Below are positions 43,337-51,701 of a stretch of DNA of 64,000 bases, piece by piece. The notes beneath the pieces are model-generated. The model did no database searches, was not told where the DNA came from, and worked only from the letters and a program-made list of their open reading frames with translations. The stretch lies in NCBI GenBank assembly GCA_963966275.1, contig CAWZYQ010000002.1, forward strand, positions 3,853 through 67,852, given 5' to 3'. The DNA comes from UBA10427 sp003500135. GTDB lineage: Bacteria; Bacteroidota; Bacteroidia; Cytophagales; Cyclobacteriaceae. Each line of letters starts with the position of its first letter. The first letter of the stretch is position 1. The position numbers and the translations under genes are program-made.

Positions 43337-43723
43337 CTATTCTGCTAATCCATCGAAGGCATCAGTGGTATCGCCTGTGGCGGGTGTTTCACTACCTGTG
43401 CTTTCTTCACCAATAGGAAGTTCATTTTCCATTCCAGGTAGTACGGTACGCTCCTGGGCGCGTTCCACGTTAGGACTGGTATATCCAGCCTGATTTTCTT
43501 CAATAAAGAAATTGGTGCTAACTGTCAGGACAATCATGGCAATGAAAAAACCCCAGGTCAGCTTCTCCAATAAATCCGTAGTACGCTTAACACCCATGAT
43601 CTGGCTAGTGCCTGATCCTCCGAACTGGCTGGAAAGTCCTCCGCCTTTCGGATTTTGCGCCAACACCACCAAAGTCATCAACACGGCAATCAGCACAATC
43701 AAAACTATTATAACAGTTAACAT
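43337..43723 (-). CDS. secG: Preprotein translocase subunit SecG
   Basis: 128 residues. It has two TM segments (about 2-22 and 55-74) flanking the conserved LAQNPKGGGLSSQFGGSGTSQIMGVKRTTDLLEKLTW loop (positions about 22-55). SecG assists SecYE in protein export. The C-terminal acidic extension (about 80-128) is longer than in E. coli (110 in total) and is common in Bacteroidota. It is the last gene of the miaB to secG operon, 4 bp after the preceding gene. Confidence 0.93.
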   Translation of the reverse strand: MLTVIIVLIVLIAVLMTLVVLAQNPKGGGLSSQFGGSGTSQIMGVKRTTDLLEKLTWGFFIAMIVLTVSTNFFIEENQAGYTSPNVERAQERTVLPGMENELPIGEESTGSETPATGDTTDAFDGLAE

Positions 43724-43727
43724 CTTC

Positions 43728-44807
43728 TTATTCTTTTAATTCCTCAATTCGGGATGCAAAGTAAGTCTTTTTTTGAGGAAATTTCCAAATTAATTTCTTG
43801 TAAATCTCGATTGCTTTTTCTTTTTTGCCCTGCTTCAGGAATATATTAGCAAGGTTTTCAGAAACAATATCATCATTTATAGTTGTACTCGGAATTGAAA
43901 GGTCTTGCTGTGAAGGATTTTCTTCTTCTGTTGATCTGCCCTTACGAGAGATATTGGGCTCTTTCTCAATGAATTGATCAATCAGATCAGAGAGTGAGTG
44001 GCGTTGGGATTTTGTTTTCCTCACTTCGGGCTCCATATCTTCTGAATGGTGGCCTGACACTTCATCCTCTTCTTCGGAATAGCCCTTTTGCTGCATATTT
44101 GGGCCAGAAGTATCCATCAACTGGGGAGAATCTGTTTCTTTATCATCCTGCCGGCTTTCTTCTTCAACATCTTTTATAGATTCTGTTGTGTATTCCGTTT
44201 CTTCCTCGGTTTCCATTTCTCCTTCCTGAATTTCAGGCTTTTCTGTTGATCTTTCCTCAGCTTCATCTATACCTTCAGGCCCGGGAAAATGCTTTTTCTC
44301 CCATTCTTTGTTGCTGTCCTCTAGGAAATCGTATTTTTTGCGTAAACCCTTGAGTTGATCCAGGTTTTTCATCACTTCGGTGAAAAGATGACTACTTTCA
44401 CTTCCTTCTTCGGAAATGGGCTCCTGGGGTGTTGAGGTCTCTTCTGTATCCGTGGTGATTTCGGAATAGTCTTCAGAAGACGGCGCTTCCTGTTCTTTAG
44501 TTCCTTTGGTTAAATCCTGCTCTTCCTTGTTTTCTTCTCTTAGCTTGTCAGTTTTTATGAATCCTTTCAGAATGTCAGGGTTTTCAAGATAATTTTTCAG
44601 TATTCCGCGGTCAGTAATGGTTACCGCCGATCGATGTAATGTTTTATCATATCGCCCGGGCTCAAATTTTTTGGTCAGATAGACAAGTAGTGTTTGTAGT
44701 GCACCGGAAAAGGTATGGTCCTCTGCCAGTTCACGCACTTTGTAGTAATCATCTAAAGTAGCCCGATCAGGTTCAAGAAGGATTTGTATAAGATTGTTAC
44801 GATTCAC
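43728..44807 (-). CDS. Highly acidic protein with a C-terminal TPR-like motif
   Basis: 359 residues. The N-terminal 75 residues are globular (LLEPDRATLDDYYKVRELAEDHTFSGALQTLLVYL). A long Glu/Ser/Asp-rich disordered middle follows (about 85-300). The last 45 residues hold a TPR-like unit (ENLANIFLKQGKKEKAIEIYKKLIWKFPQKKTYFASRI). It has no signal or TM segment. The same gene sits between lptE and secG in related genomes as far as I recall. The function is unknown. The order hints at a role in envelope biogenesis, perhaps as a scaffold. Confidence 0.7.
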   Translation of the reverse strand: MNRNNLIQILLEPDRATLDDYYKVRELAEDHTFSGALQTLLVYLTKKFEPGRYDKTLHRSAVTITDRGILKNYLENPDILKGFIKTDKLREENKEEQDLTKGTKEQEAPSSEDYSEITTDTEETSTPQEPISEEGSESSHLFTEVMKNLDQLKGLRKKYDFLEDSNKEWEKKHFPGPEGIDEAEERSTEKPEIQEGEMETEEETEYTTESIKDVEEESRQDDKETDSPQLMDTSGPNMQQKGYSEEEDEVSGHHSEDMEPEVRKTKSQRHSLSDLIDQFIEKEPNISRKGRSTEEENPSQQDLSIPSTTINDDIVSENLANIFLKQGKKEKAIEIYKKLIWKFPQKKTYFASRIEELKE

Positions 44808-44826
44808 AAGTTAAGGTTTTTAGTCA

Positions 44827-45363
44827 TTACCAGTTCGCTACCGAAGAGTTAAAGATGTCCAGAATGATTTGTTCGAAAATTTCATCAATAAAATCCTGTT
44901 CATTACTTCTTAGTGGTTCACGCTCAGGGTCGTAGTCCCTGTAAAATGAGAAAGTTTTGTCAAAATCAAAAGAATCATCCTTAGTATTTATATATGATGC
45001 CCTTACGGTAATCGTCAATCTTTGCAACCCGGCAACATCTGCATTGTTAAAATTCTGATTTCCGGATGCTGTAGGCGCCAGTGGAGCTACCCTGTATCCT
45101 GTAATACTTCCTTCAATCTGGAGGTCGCCGTTATCGTCGACAAGGGTCAGGTTTGTGTTTTGCTGGTAGTAGTCCCTGATGGCCTCAGTAAAGATCTGGC
45201 TCATGGTAGGGGGGCCGGCCCCCACTTCATCAATGAAGCGCTGGATTGAAATAGTTTGTATATCAGGAGCAATTGAGGCTCCTGTGAATGAGTACACGCC
45301 ACATGATGACAGCGGTCCTAAAATTAACAGGATCAGCCAGGTAAATTTATTCTGTAATGTCAT
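44827..45363 (-). CDS. lptE: LPS-assembly lipoprotein LptE
   Basis: 178 residues. It has a lipoprotein signal with lipobox LSSC (Cys21), so it is anchored in the outer membrane. Family features: CGVYSFTGASI after the Cys, then PPTMSQIFTEAIRDYYQQNTNLTLV, GDLQIEGSITGYRVAPLAPT, and RLTITVRASYINTKDDSFDFDKTFSFYRDYD. It plugs the LptD barrel that inserts LPS. The start overlaps the sigma-54 activator stop by 17 bp. Confidence 0.9.
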   Translation of the reverse strand: MTLQNKFTWLILLILGPLSSCGVYSFTGASIAPDIQTISIQRFIDEVGAGPPTMSQIFTEAIRDYYQQNTNLTLVDDNGDLQIEGSITGYRVAPLAPTASGNQNFNNADVAGLQRLTITVRASYINTKDDSFDFDKTFSFYRDYDPEREPLRSNEQDFIDEIFEQIILDIFNSSVANW

Positions 45364-46624
45364 ATTGTTTTATTTTTCGATAGAGCGTTCGCTCTGATAT
45401 ACCCAGGTCATGTGCAGCCTGCTTTCTCTTATTGTTATTTTTCCTAAGCGCTTTGATGATCAACTCTTTTTCCTTCTTTTCTAAAGATAAGGAATCGTCC
45501 TGTTCCGTTTCGTGAACAATATCTTCTATTTTTTCTTCCTCGTAGTCATCGTAAATATTATTGCCAGAATCAAGCGGGTAGGGTGATTTTTTTTGGTCCT
45601 TATCACTTTCGCTTGCGTCTTCCTGCATGGTCCCGAAAAGGTCCTGATTTCCTTTAATGATACCAGGGTCCAATTGGCCATTTTTAGCTGAATCGTAAAC
45701 CACCTTTTTAAGGTCGTTCAAATCTTTCTTCATGTCAAAAAGTAATTTGTAAAGAATTTCCCTTTCTGACATTTCATGTGCACTTCTGTCGTCCCTTTCG
45801 GAGGGCTGGTACAAGGCCGGAAGATAATTGCTTTCCTGAGGCAGGTATTTAAGCAATGTTTCCGCCATAATGTTGCGATCCATTTCCAGAACAGAAATTT
45901 GCTCCACAAGATTTTTTAACTGCCTGATATTGCCCGGAAACCTGTACTTTTGAATGGTCACCGCTGCATCGTCCATTAGCTTTACAGGCTTCACCTTATA
46001 TTTTTCTGCAAAATCGGAAGCGAATTTCCTGAATAGCAACAACACATCGGAACCTCGTTCGCGAAGTGCAGGCACGTAAATGGGTACTGTATTGAGACGA
46101 TAATAGAGGTCTTGACGAAAACGGTTTTTTTCAACCGATTCGAGGAGGTTTACGTTGGTGGCAGCCACCACGCGTACATTGGTTTTTTGTACTTTTGATG
46201 ACCCCACTTTGATGAACTCTCCATTCTCCAATACGCGAAGTAAGCGGGCCTGTGTGCCCAGGGGCATTTCTCCAATTTCATCCAGGAAAATTGTACCGCC
46301 GTCTGTTACTTCAAAATATCCCTTCCGGGCTTCATGGGCGCCGGTGAAGGATCCCTTTTCGTGTCCGAATAGTTCGGAGTCGATGGTGCCTTCCGGAATA
46401 GCCCCGCAGTTAATAGCAATGAATTTCCCATGCTTTCTGGCGCTAAGTTGATGAATGATCTTTGAGAAGGACTCTTTGCCACTACCACTTTCACCGGTAA
46501 TGAGGACGGTCATATCGGTAGGGGCCACCTGAACCGCTACCTGTATGGCATGGTTTAAAGCCGCTGAGTTACCGATTATGCCAAAACGTTGTTTGATCGA
46601 TTGTATTTCTGATTCCTGTAGCAC
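45347..46624 (-). CDS. Sigma-54-interacting transcriptional activator without sensory domain
   Basis: 425 residues. The AAA+ domain starts almost at the N-terminus: Walker A GESGSGKE at 44-51, GSFTGA at 91-96 (canonical loop is GAFTGA), and Walker B GGTIFLDEIGEMP. Further on are LLRVLENGEFIKVGSSK and the arginine region FRQDLYYRLNTVPI. The C-terminal Fis-type HTH is near 398-420 (KRKQAAHDLGISERTLYRKIK), after a long acidic linker. There is no receiver or GAF domain, so activity must be set by expression or a partner. It is embedded between miaB and lptE in one operon. The Ala-to-Ser change in the loop is mild and probably tolerated. Confidence 0.9.
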   Translation of the reverse strand: MLQESEIQSIKQRFGIIGNSAALNHAIQVAVQVAPTDMTVLITGESGSGKESFSKIIHQLSARKHGKFIAINCGAIPEGTIDSELFGHEKGSFTGAHEARKGYFEVTDGGTIFLDEIGEMPLGTQARLLRVLENGEFIKVGSSKVQKTNVRVVAATNVNLLESVEKNRFRQDLYYRLNTVPIYVPALRERGSDVLLLFRKFASDFAEKYKVKPVKLMDDAAVTIQKYRFPGNIRQLKNLVEQISVLEMDRNIMAETLLKYLPQESNYLPALYQPSERDDRSAHEMSEREILYKLLFDMKKDLNDLKKVVYDSAKNGQLDPGIIKGNQDLFGTMQEDASESDKDQKKSPYPLDSGNNIYDDYEEEKIEDIVHETEQDDSLSLEKKEKELIIKALRKNNNKRKQAAHDLGISERTLYRKIKQYDITE

Positions 46625-46639
46625 TAATAGTTGTTTTGT

Positions 46640-48112
46640 TTAGTCAATGGCTTCGCCAAAAAGTGTGGCAGCTGTGCAATCTTTAACATGCACCTTTACG
46701 TAGTCGCCTTTTTTGTAATGTTTTTTGGGAAAGATCACCACTTTATTCGCCGTATTGCGCCCCATCAGGTGGTCTTTCGATCTTTTTGAAAAACCTTCTA
46801 CCAACACTTCATGTGTTTTATTCAGGTCGAGCTTGTTACGCTCAAGCGACAACTCCGTCTGTTTTGCAATGATCTCACTTAATCTTCTTTTCTTTACCTC
46901 AAGTGGAATGTCATCTTCATACTTCTTAGCTGCCAGGGTACCCGGACGTTCAGAATAAAAGAACATATAGGAAAAGTCGTATTTCACGTAATCCATCAGG
47001 GTCAGGGTGTCATTATGTTCTTCTTCCGTTTCGGTGCAAAAGCCGGCGATCATATCGGAAGATATGCCACATTCCTCACCCAAAATATGTCTGATGGCGT
47101 CCACTCGGTTGATGTACCAATCCCGTGTATAGGTTCGGTTCATAAGTTCAAGCACCCTTGAATTTCCGCTTTGTGCAGGAAGGTGAATGTATTTGCAGAT
47201 ATTATCATACTTTTTCATCGTGTGCAATACCTCGTCGGTTATGTCTTTGGGGTGTGAGGTAGAAAAGCGAATGCGGAGTTGCGGATCCACCTTTGCGACC
47301 ATCTCGAGTAATTGCGCGAAATCAATGGTCGGCACATCGCCCGCTTTTTCAATTTCTTTTTTGCTTGAAAGGTCATCAAGTGGTGTCCACTTGTATGAAT
47401 CAACATTTTGACCCAGCAGGGTAACTTCGCGGTAGCCCTGGTTAAATAAGTCCTGTGCTTCTTTGGTGATAGAGTGTGGATCGCGACTTCTTTCTCGTCC
47501 TCTTGTGAAGGGCACTACACAAAATGAGCACATATTATCGCAACCACGCATGATTGATATGAAGGCAGAAACACCATTGGAATTGAGTCGTACCGGACTG
47601 ATGTCGGCATAGGTCTCTTCTTTCGAAAGGAATGTGTTCACAGCCTTATCGCCATATTCAACTTGTTTTACAAGGTTTGGTAGATCACGGTAGGCATCAG
47701 GTCCCACTACCATATCAACGATTTTTTCTTCCTCCAGCAGTTTGCTTTTCAGGCGTTCTGCCATACAACCCAAAACCCCTACCATTACTTCCGGACGTTT
47801 CTTTTTAACACCATTAAAATGGTTGAGCCTGTTGCGCACGGTTTGTTCAGCTTTTTCCCGAATCGAACAGGTGTTGAGTAAGATCAAATCGGCATTTTCA
47901 AATTTTGAAGTGGTATCATAACCGTTTTCTTTTAGAATAGCGGTTACAATTTCACTATCCGAAAAGTTCATCTGACAGCCGTAGCTTTCGATATATAATC
48001 TTTTGCCTTTTCCGGTATTTTCCTCTTTTGAAACCTTTACCGTTTCGCAGGCTTCTTCCGGTTTATTGCGATCAATTATGTCGATGTCTTCAATCAATTG
48101 CTCCATCTTCAC
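46640..48112 (-). CDS. miaB: tRNA methylthiotransferase MiaB
   Basis: Radical-SAM enzyme that adds the methylthio group to i6A37 of tRNAs. It is 490 residues. The N-terminal UPF0004 domain has three cluster cysteines (YGCQMNFSDSE, NTCSIREKA, LGCMAER). The radical-SAM motif CDNMCSFC follows IMRG, with VVPFTRGRERSR. HLPAQSGN and the C-terminal TRAM domain with GRNTANKVVIF complete the MiaB pattern. The N-terminus is about 25 residues longer than in E. coli. It is the first gene of the five-gene operon that runs to secG. Confidence 0.96.
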   Translation of the reverse strand: MKMEQLIEDIDIIDRNKPEEACETVKVSKEENTGKGKRLYIESYGCQMNFSDSEIVTAILKENGYDTTSKFENADLILLNTCSIREKAEQTVRNRLNHFNGVKKKRPEVMVGVLGCMAERLKSKLLEEEKIVDMVVGPDAYRDLPNLVKQVEYGDKAVNTFLSKEETYADISPVRLNSNGVSAFISIMRGCDNMCSFCVVPFTRGRERSRDPHSITKEAQDLFNQGYREVTLLGQNVDSYKWTPLDDLSSKKEIEKAGDVPTIDFAQLLEMVAKVDPQLRIRFSTSHPKDITDEVLHTMKKYDNICKYIHLPAQSGNSRVLELMNRTYTRDWYINRVDAIRHILGEECGISSDMIAGFCTETEEEHNDTLTLMDYVKYDFSYMFFYSERPGTLAAKKYEDDIPLEVKKRRLSEIIAKQTELSLERNKLDLNKTHEVLVEGFSKRSKDHLMGRNTANKVVIFPKKHYKKGDYVKVHVKDCTAATLFGEAID

Positions 48113-48156
48113 TTATCTTTCTCTGTTTTTTGTTTGGAGGATATTTTTTCAGGATG

Positions 48157-48164
48157 CAAATATA
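48157..48164 (-). promoter_or_regulatory. Promoter -7 element of the miaB-secG operon
   Basis: TATATTTG on the minus strand, an exact TAnnTTTG match 45 bp from the miaB ATG. No terminator was seen between pabB and this point. Confidence 0.55.
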
Positions 48165-48205
48165 GTAAAAGCCTATTACAATATGACATTATGTCAGTGC
48201 ATTAT

Positions 48206-49492
48206 TCAAAAACGTCCTGAATGACCGATTGTTTCAAATAATGGCCTGGCTTTAAGTAGGCATTCATCATATTCGTATTCTGCATGAGCATCATAAGTGA
48301 TAGCGCTACCTGCCTGTATACCAATGTCTTTGGTAGTGTCATCAAAAAATATACTTCTAATTACCACATTGAAGTCAAAATCGCCATTGTTATGGATATA
48401 ACCGATGCTACCGGAAAAAAGGCCTCTTTGCTGGTTTTCCAAGGCGTCAATTTCCTGCATTACACGCAATTTAGGGGCTCCGGTCATGCTGCCCATGGGA
48501 AAGGTATTTTCTATGATGGCCGAGAAGGTAAGCCCTTCTTTTATCTGAGCTGATACGGTTGAGATCATCTGGTGCACACTTCGGAAGGTGTAAATGCCAA
48601 ACAGTTCATCTACCTGTACACTACCTTTGCTCGCACATTTGCTCAGGTCGTTGCGTACCAGGTCGACGATCATCATATTTTCTGCCACCTCTTTTTCGCT
48701 TTGGCGCAACCTGTGTTTCAATTCCTTATCCTCTTCAGCATTCTTTCCTCGTTTTATGGTTCCTTTAATAGGCTGCGATAAAAGCCTCTGTCCTTCTTTT
48801 TTAAGAAAACGCTCCGGAGAAGCGCAGAGCAACCACGTTTGTTCATATTTCATCAGCACTGAAAAAGGCATTGGCGATCTATCACAGAGGGAAAGGTATC
48901 GGTTTACCGGATCAAATGTATGATGCTTTCCTTCAAAGCCTATACAGTAATTTATTTCATAGTAATCGCCCTCAACGATTCTTTCTTTGATCTGTTGAAC
49001 ATTTTTAATGTAGGTTGATTTATCGGTGTTGGCATTTAACCCAATCGGTGAGCTTGTTTTTTCAATACGAATCTCCGTTTGAATGATTTGACACCATAAA
49101 TCTTCAGGATCATCATTGCTGTAAATGGTTATTCCGTCATTTTCAATTTCAACTACCACTTGTGGAATATAAAAATCGAATTCGGGATAGCTTATTTGCC
49201 TTCGGGCCGGGGATTTTAATGGGTAAAACCGGTTTTTTGTTTCATAAGAAATAAATCCACAAATGCCATTACCACCGGCAGTAATTCGATCTACCTCATT
49301 TAGATCAGAGACGTTTATTTTTTTATTTGCCGCGGTCAAGAAATGATGGAACCCACCATGAGGGTAGTCCACATCATTAGGATTGAAATAATGGAAATAT
49401 TGAAATTGCCTCCCCCAGTGCAGCAACTTACTTTCAATATTGCACTTTGATACCTTGAATTGTTTTTTATTCCTTAAGTGGTGAGTTATCAT
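48206..49492 (-). CDS. pabB: Aminodeoxychorismate synthase component I
   Basis: 428 residues, chorismate-binding family. It aminates chorismate to ADC for folate, with ammonia from a PabA partner not in this window. Seen: YEINYCIGF, LLCASPERFLKKEG, PIKGTIKRG with the PIKGT lysine that marks PabB against TrpE (PLAGT), and ENMMIVDLVRNDLSKCASKGSVQV. Also seen: VHQMISTVSAQ, FPMGSMTGAPKLRVMQEID and GIQAGSAITYDA. The start is uncertain: a TAATTTTG element at 49505-49498 would begin transcription right at the ATG at 49492. Confidence 0.88.
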   Translation of the reverse strand: MITHHLRNKKQFKVSKCNIESKLLHWGRQFQYFHYFNPNDVDYPHGGFHHFLTAANKKINVSDLNEVDRITAGGNGICGFISYETKNRFYPLKSPARRQISYPEFDFYIPQVVVEIENDGITIYSNDDPEDLWCQIIQTEIRIEKTSSPIGLNANTDKSTYIKNVQQIKERIVEGDYYEINYCIGFEGKHHTFDPVNRYLSLCDRSPMPFSVLMKYEQTWLLCASPERFLKKEGQRLLSQPIKGTIKRGKNAEEDKELKHRLRQSEKEVAENMMIVDLVRNDLSKCASKGSVQVDELFGIYTFRSVHQMISTVSAQIKEGLTFSAIIENTFPMGSMTGAPKLRVMQEIDALENQQRGLFSGSIGYIHNNGDFDFNVVIRSIFFDDTTKDIGIQAGSAITYDAHAEYEYDECLLKARPLFETIGHSGRF

Positions 49493-49549
49493 AGCTTCAA
49501 AATTATTAGTTTCGCATGAAATATGTCTTTAATCAACAAAAAATTAACT

Positions 49550-50071
49550 ATGGCACTTATTCTTCCCGTAAGAGGCATTGAGCCCAAATTTGGTAAAAAC
49601 TGTTTTTTAGCAGATAATGCAACTGTAGTAGGAGAGGTGACTATGGGCGATGACTGTAGTGTATGGTTCAACGCAGTCGTTCGCGGTGACGTGCACAGTA
49701 TAACTATTGGAAATAAAACCAATATACAGGATGGAGCTGTGATCCATTGCACCTATCAGAAAGCCAAAACCGTTATTGGTAATAATGTTTCGATCGCGCA
49801 CAATGCCATTGTACACGGATGTACGGTCCAAGACGATGTGCTTATAGGTATGGGTGCAATTGTAATGGACCATGCTGTGGTTGAAAGTAGGGCCATTGTG
49901 GCAGCAGGTGCGGTTGTTTTACAAAATACTGTGGTAGAGGGTGGATACATTTACGCGGGTGCCCCGGCTAAAAAAATTAAGAAGGTAGAAGGTGACTGGC
50001 TCAATGTGTTTGACAGAACAGCCAATAACTATGTAAAATACGCTACCTGGTATGATATCGGGGAAAATTAA
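49550..50071 (+). CDS. Gamma-carbonic-anhydrase-family protein
   Basis: About 173 residues from the ATG at 49550. An ATG nine codons earlier is probably not used, since the family begins at ALILPVRGI. It is a left-handed beta helix of hexapeptide repeats (WFNAVVRGDVHSITIGNKTNIQDG, VIGNNVSIAHNAIVHG). Metal-site histidines are in AVIHCT, IAHN and IVHG, so zinc or iron can bind. Relatives include YrdA, CaiE and PaaY, so carbonic anhydrase activity is possible but unproven. It is divergent from pabB with a very short shared promoter region. Confidence 0.85.
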   Translation: MALILPVRGIEPKFGKNCFLADNATVVGEVTMGDDCSVWFNAVVRGDVHSITIGNKTNIQDGAVIHCTYQKAKTVIGNNVSIAHNAIVHGCTVQDDVLIGMGAIVMDHAVVESRAIVAAGAVVLQNTVVEGGYIYAGAPAKKIKKVEGDWLNVFDRTANNYVKYATWYDIGEN

Positions 50072-50266
50072 ACTGTTCAATTATTCTTTTTCAACAAAAT
50101 GTGGCGATGAGTTGAAATGTGATAAAAAAAACAGTTTTCAATAGTATTAATAATTTTTTCTTCGTTCTTTTGAACCATTAAGATTCTAGTACTGCCAGTT
50201 TTCTATTTGTTGCTGCTTTGCTACTTCTTATTTGAAATGACTTTATTTTAATTATTTATTACGTAT

Positions 50267-50566
50267 ATGAACATTTTCGTAGCAAAGTTAAGTTCGGCCA
50301 CAACTGGCGAAGACTTACAAGACTTATTCAGTGATTTTGGCGAGGTAACATCTGCCAAGGTTATTTATGACAAAGAAACCGGTAACTCAAAGGGTTTTGG
50401 GTTTGTTGAGATGTCTAACGACGAGGAAGCATACGATGCTATCAACGAATTAAACGACAGCGAACTGGACAGCCGTCAGATTGTTGTAAAAAAGGCAAGG
50501 CCCAGGGAAAACAACGACCGTGGAGGTTTTAACAGGGAAAGAAGTTTTAGACCAAGAAGATATTAA
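50267..50566 (+). CDS. RRM-domain RNA-binding protein
   Basis: 99 residues. One RNA recognition motif has RNP2 IFVAKL near the start and RNP1 KGFGFVEM near 44-51. A short Arg/Gly/Asn-rich tail (ENNDRGGFNRERSFRPRRY) follows. These small RRM proteins are abundant in Bacteroidota and cyanobacteria and are often cold-induced. The gene has a gene-free 195-bp upstream region that may be a long leader. A bidirectional terminator follows. Confidence 0.93.
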   Translation: MNIFVAKLSSATTGEDLQDLFSDFGEVTSAKVIYDKETGNSKGFGFVEMSNDEEAYDAINELNDSELDSRQIVVKKARPRENNDRGGFNRERSFRPRRY

Positions 50567-50586
50567 ACTTTGTTAAGCTATTTAAG

Positions 50587-50612
50587 AAAAGCCTTCGATT
50601 GAAGGCTTTTTT
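50587..50612. terminator. Bidirectional terminator between the RRM gene and ypdA
   Basis: AAAAGCCTTC, loop GATT, GAAGGCTTTT with T runs both ways. The ypdA stop overlaps its right edge. Confidence 0.85.
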
Positions 50613-51579
50613 ATGCCAATTTTTTTATGATATCACCAATCACGGGCGTAGCGTGGTACTTGCCGTTTTCGATAAATATCTTTGCCGTTTCTTCACCGCC
50701 TACTATTGAACCTGCCAGATATATTCCTGGTACACTCGATTCATAGGTGCCTTCTGCCAGTTCGGGGATGAGATTTTCACCATTTAACTGAATGCCCGTT
50801 TTTGACAGGAAGCCAGCGTCCGGTCGATATCCCGTCATCAGGAATACAAAGTCAGCATCTAGCGCTTCTGTTTTTCCTGAATCCAGGTTTTTGATATGTA
50901 CCTTTTCCGATTCAATTTGGGTAATTGCCGTATTAAAGTAGGCTTTTACTTCTCCTTTTTTTATTCTGTTCTGTAAATCGGGAACGATCCAGTACTTTGC
51001 TCTTTTGTCCAGATCGTCAAACATATGGACTATAGTTACATCTGCGCCATTGCGGTAAAGATCGAGAGATGTTTCAATCGCCGAATTGGCGCCTCCCACT
51101 ACAATCACCCTTGTTTTTGTATATTTATAAGCTTCATCATAGTAGTGGCTCACATGAGGAAGGTCTTCTCCGGGAATATTGAGGTATCTTGGAACATCAT
51201 AGTAGCCTGTGGCCAGAATGATCTTTTTAGTATCGAATATGCCTTTTGAAGTTTCTATTTTAAAATGTCCATCATCACCTTTGACCTGTTCCACTTTTGT
51301 GAACAACTGAAGCTGCAGATCAAAATGATCGGCCACTTTTCTGTAATACTTCAGCGCTTCGGTTCTGTTGGGTCGCATGCCCATCGATACGAAAGGCACA
51401 TTGCCAATTTCCAGGTTCTCCGAAGTTGAAAAGAAGATCATATTTACCGGGTACCTGCGAATGGACTCGGTAATATTGCCTTTATCGAGGATCAGGTATT
51501 TGAGTCCTTTTGCTTTTGCCTCTATGCCGCAAGCCAATCCGCAAGGACCGGCACCAATAATTATTACATCGTATTTCAA
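50611..51579 (-). CDS. ypdA: YpdA-family FAD/NAD(P)-binding oxidoreductase
   Basis: 322 residues. Two Rossmann sites: GAGPCGLACG at the N-terminus for FAD and VVGGANSAIE for NAD(P). Also seen: SIRRYPVNMIFFSTSENLEIGNVPF, typical of YpdA/Bdr, and the C-terminal GIYLAGSIVGGEETAKIFIENG. The family reduces bacillithiol disulfide. It lacks the CxxC of thioredoxin reductase. Whether this organism makes bacillithiol is not shown in the window. Confidence 0.9.
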   Translation of the reverse strand: MKYDVIIIGAGPCGLACGIEAKAKGLKYLILDKGNITESIRRYPVNMIFFSTSENLEIGNVPFVSMGMRPNRTEALKYYRKVADHFDLQLQLFTKVEQVKGDDGHFKIETSKGIFDTKKIILATGYYDVPRYLNIPGEDLPHVSHYYDEAYKYTKTRVIVVGGANSAIETSLDLYRNGADVTIVHMFDDLDKRAKYWIVPDLQNRIKKGEVKAYFNTAITQIESEKVHIKNLDSGKTEALDADFVFLMTGYRPDAGFLSKTGIQLNGENLIPELAEGTYESSVPGIYLAGSIVGGEETAKIFIENGKYHATPVIGDIIKKLA

Positions 51580-51645
51580 GGCGCTAAACTAAACAATGTG
51601 GTTTGCTGTAAAAAGAAACCCTGGCAATAAGGGATTGTTACATAA

Positions 51646-51677
51646 AAAAAGAGCATGACGTCGGCCATGCTCTTTTT
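51646..51677. terminator. Terminator at the end of the sugar operon
   Basis: AAAAAGAGCATG (51646-51657) and CATGCTCTTTTT (51666-51677), with perfect arms, an 8-nt loop and T runs on both strands. It ends the operon coming from 57120. Confidence 0.85.
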
Positions 51678-51701
51678 ATTTTGATTAATTGGATTTATGC
51701 G

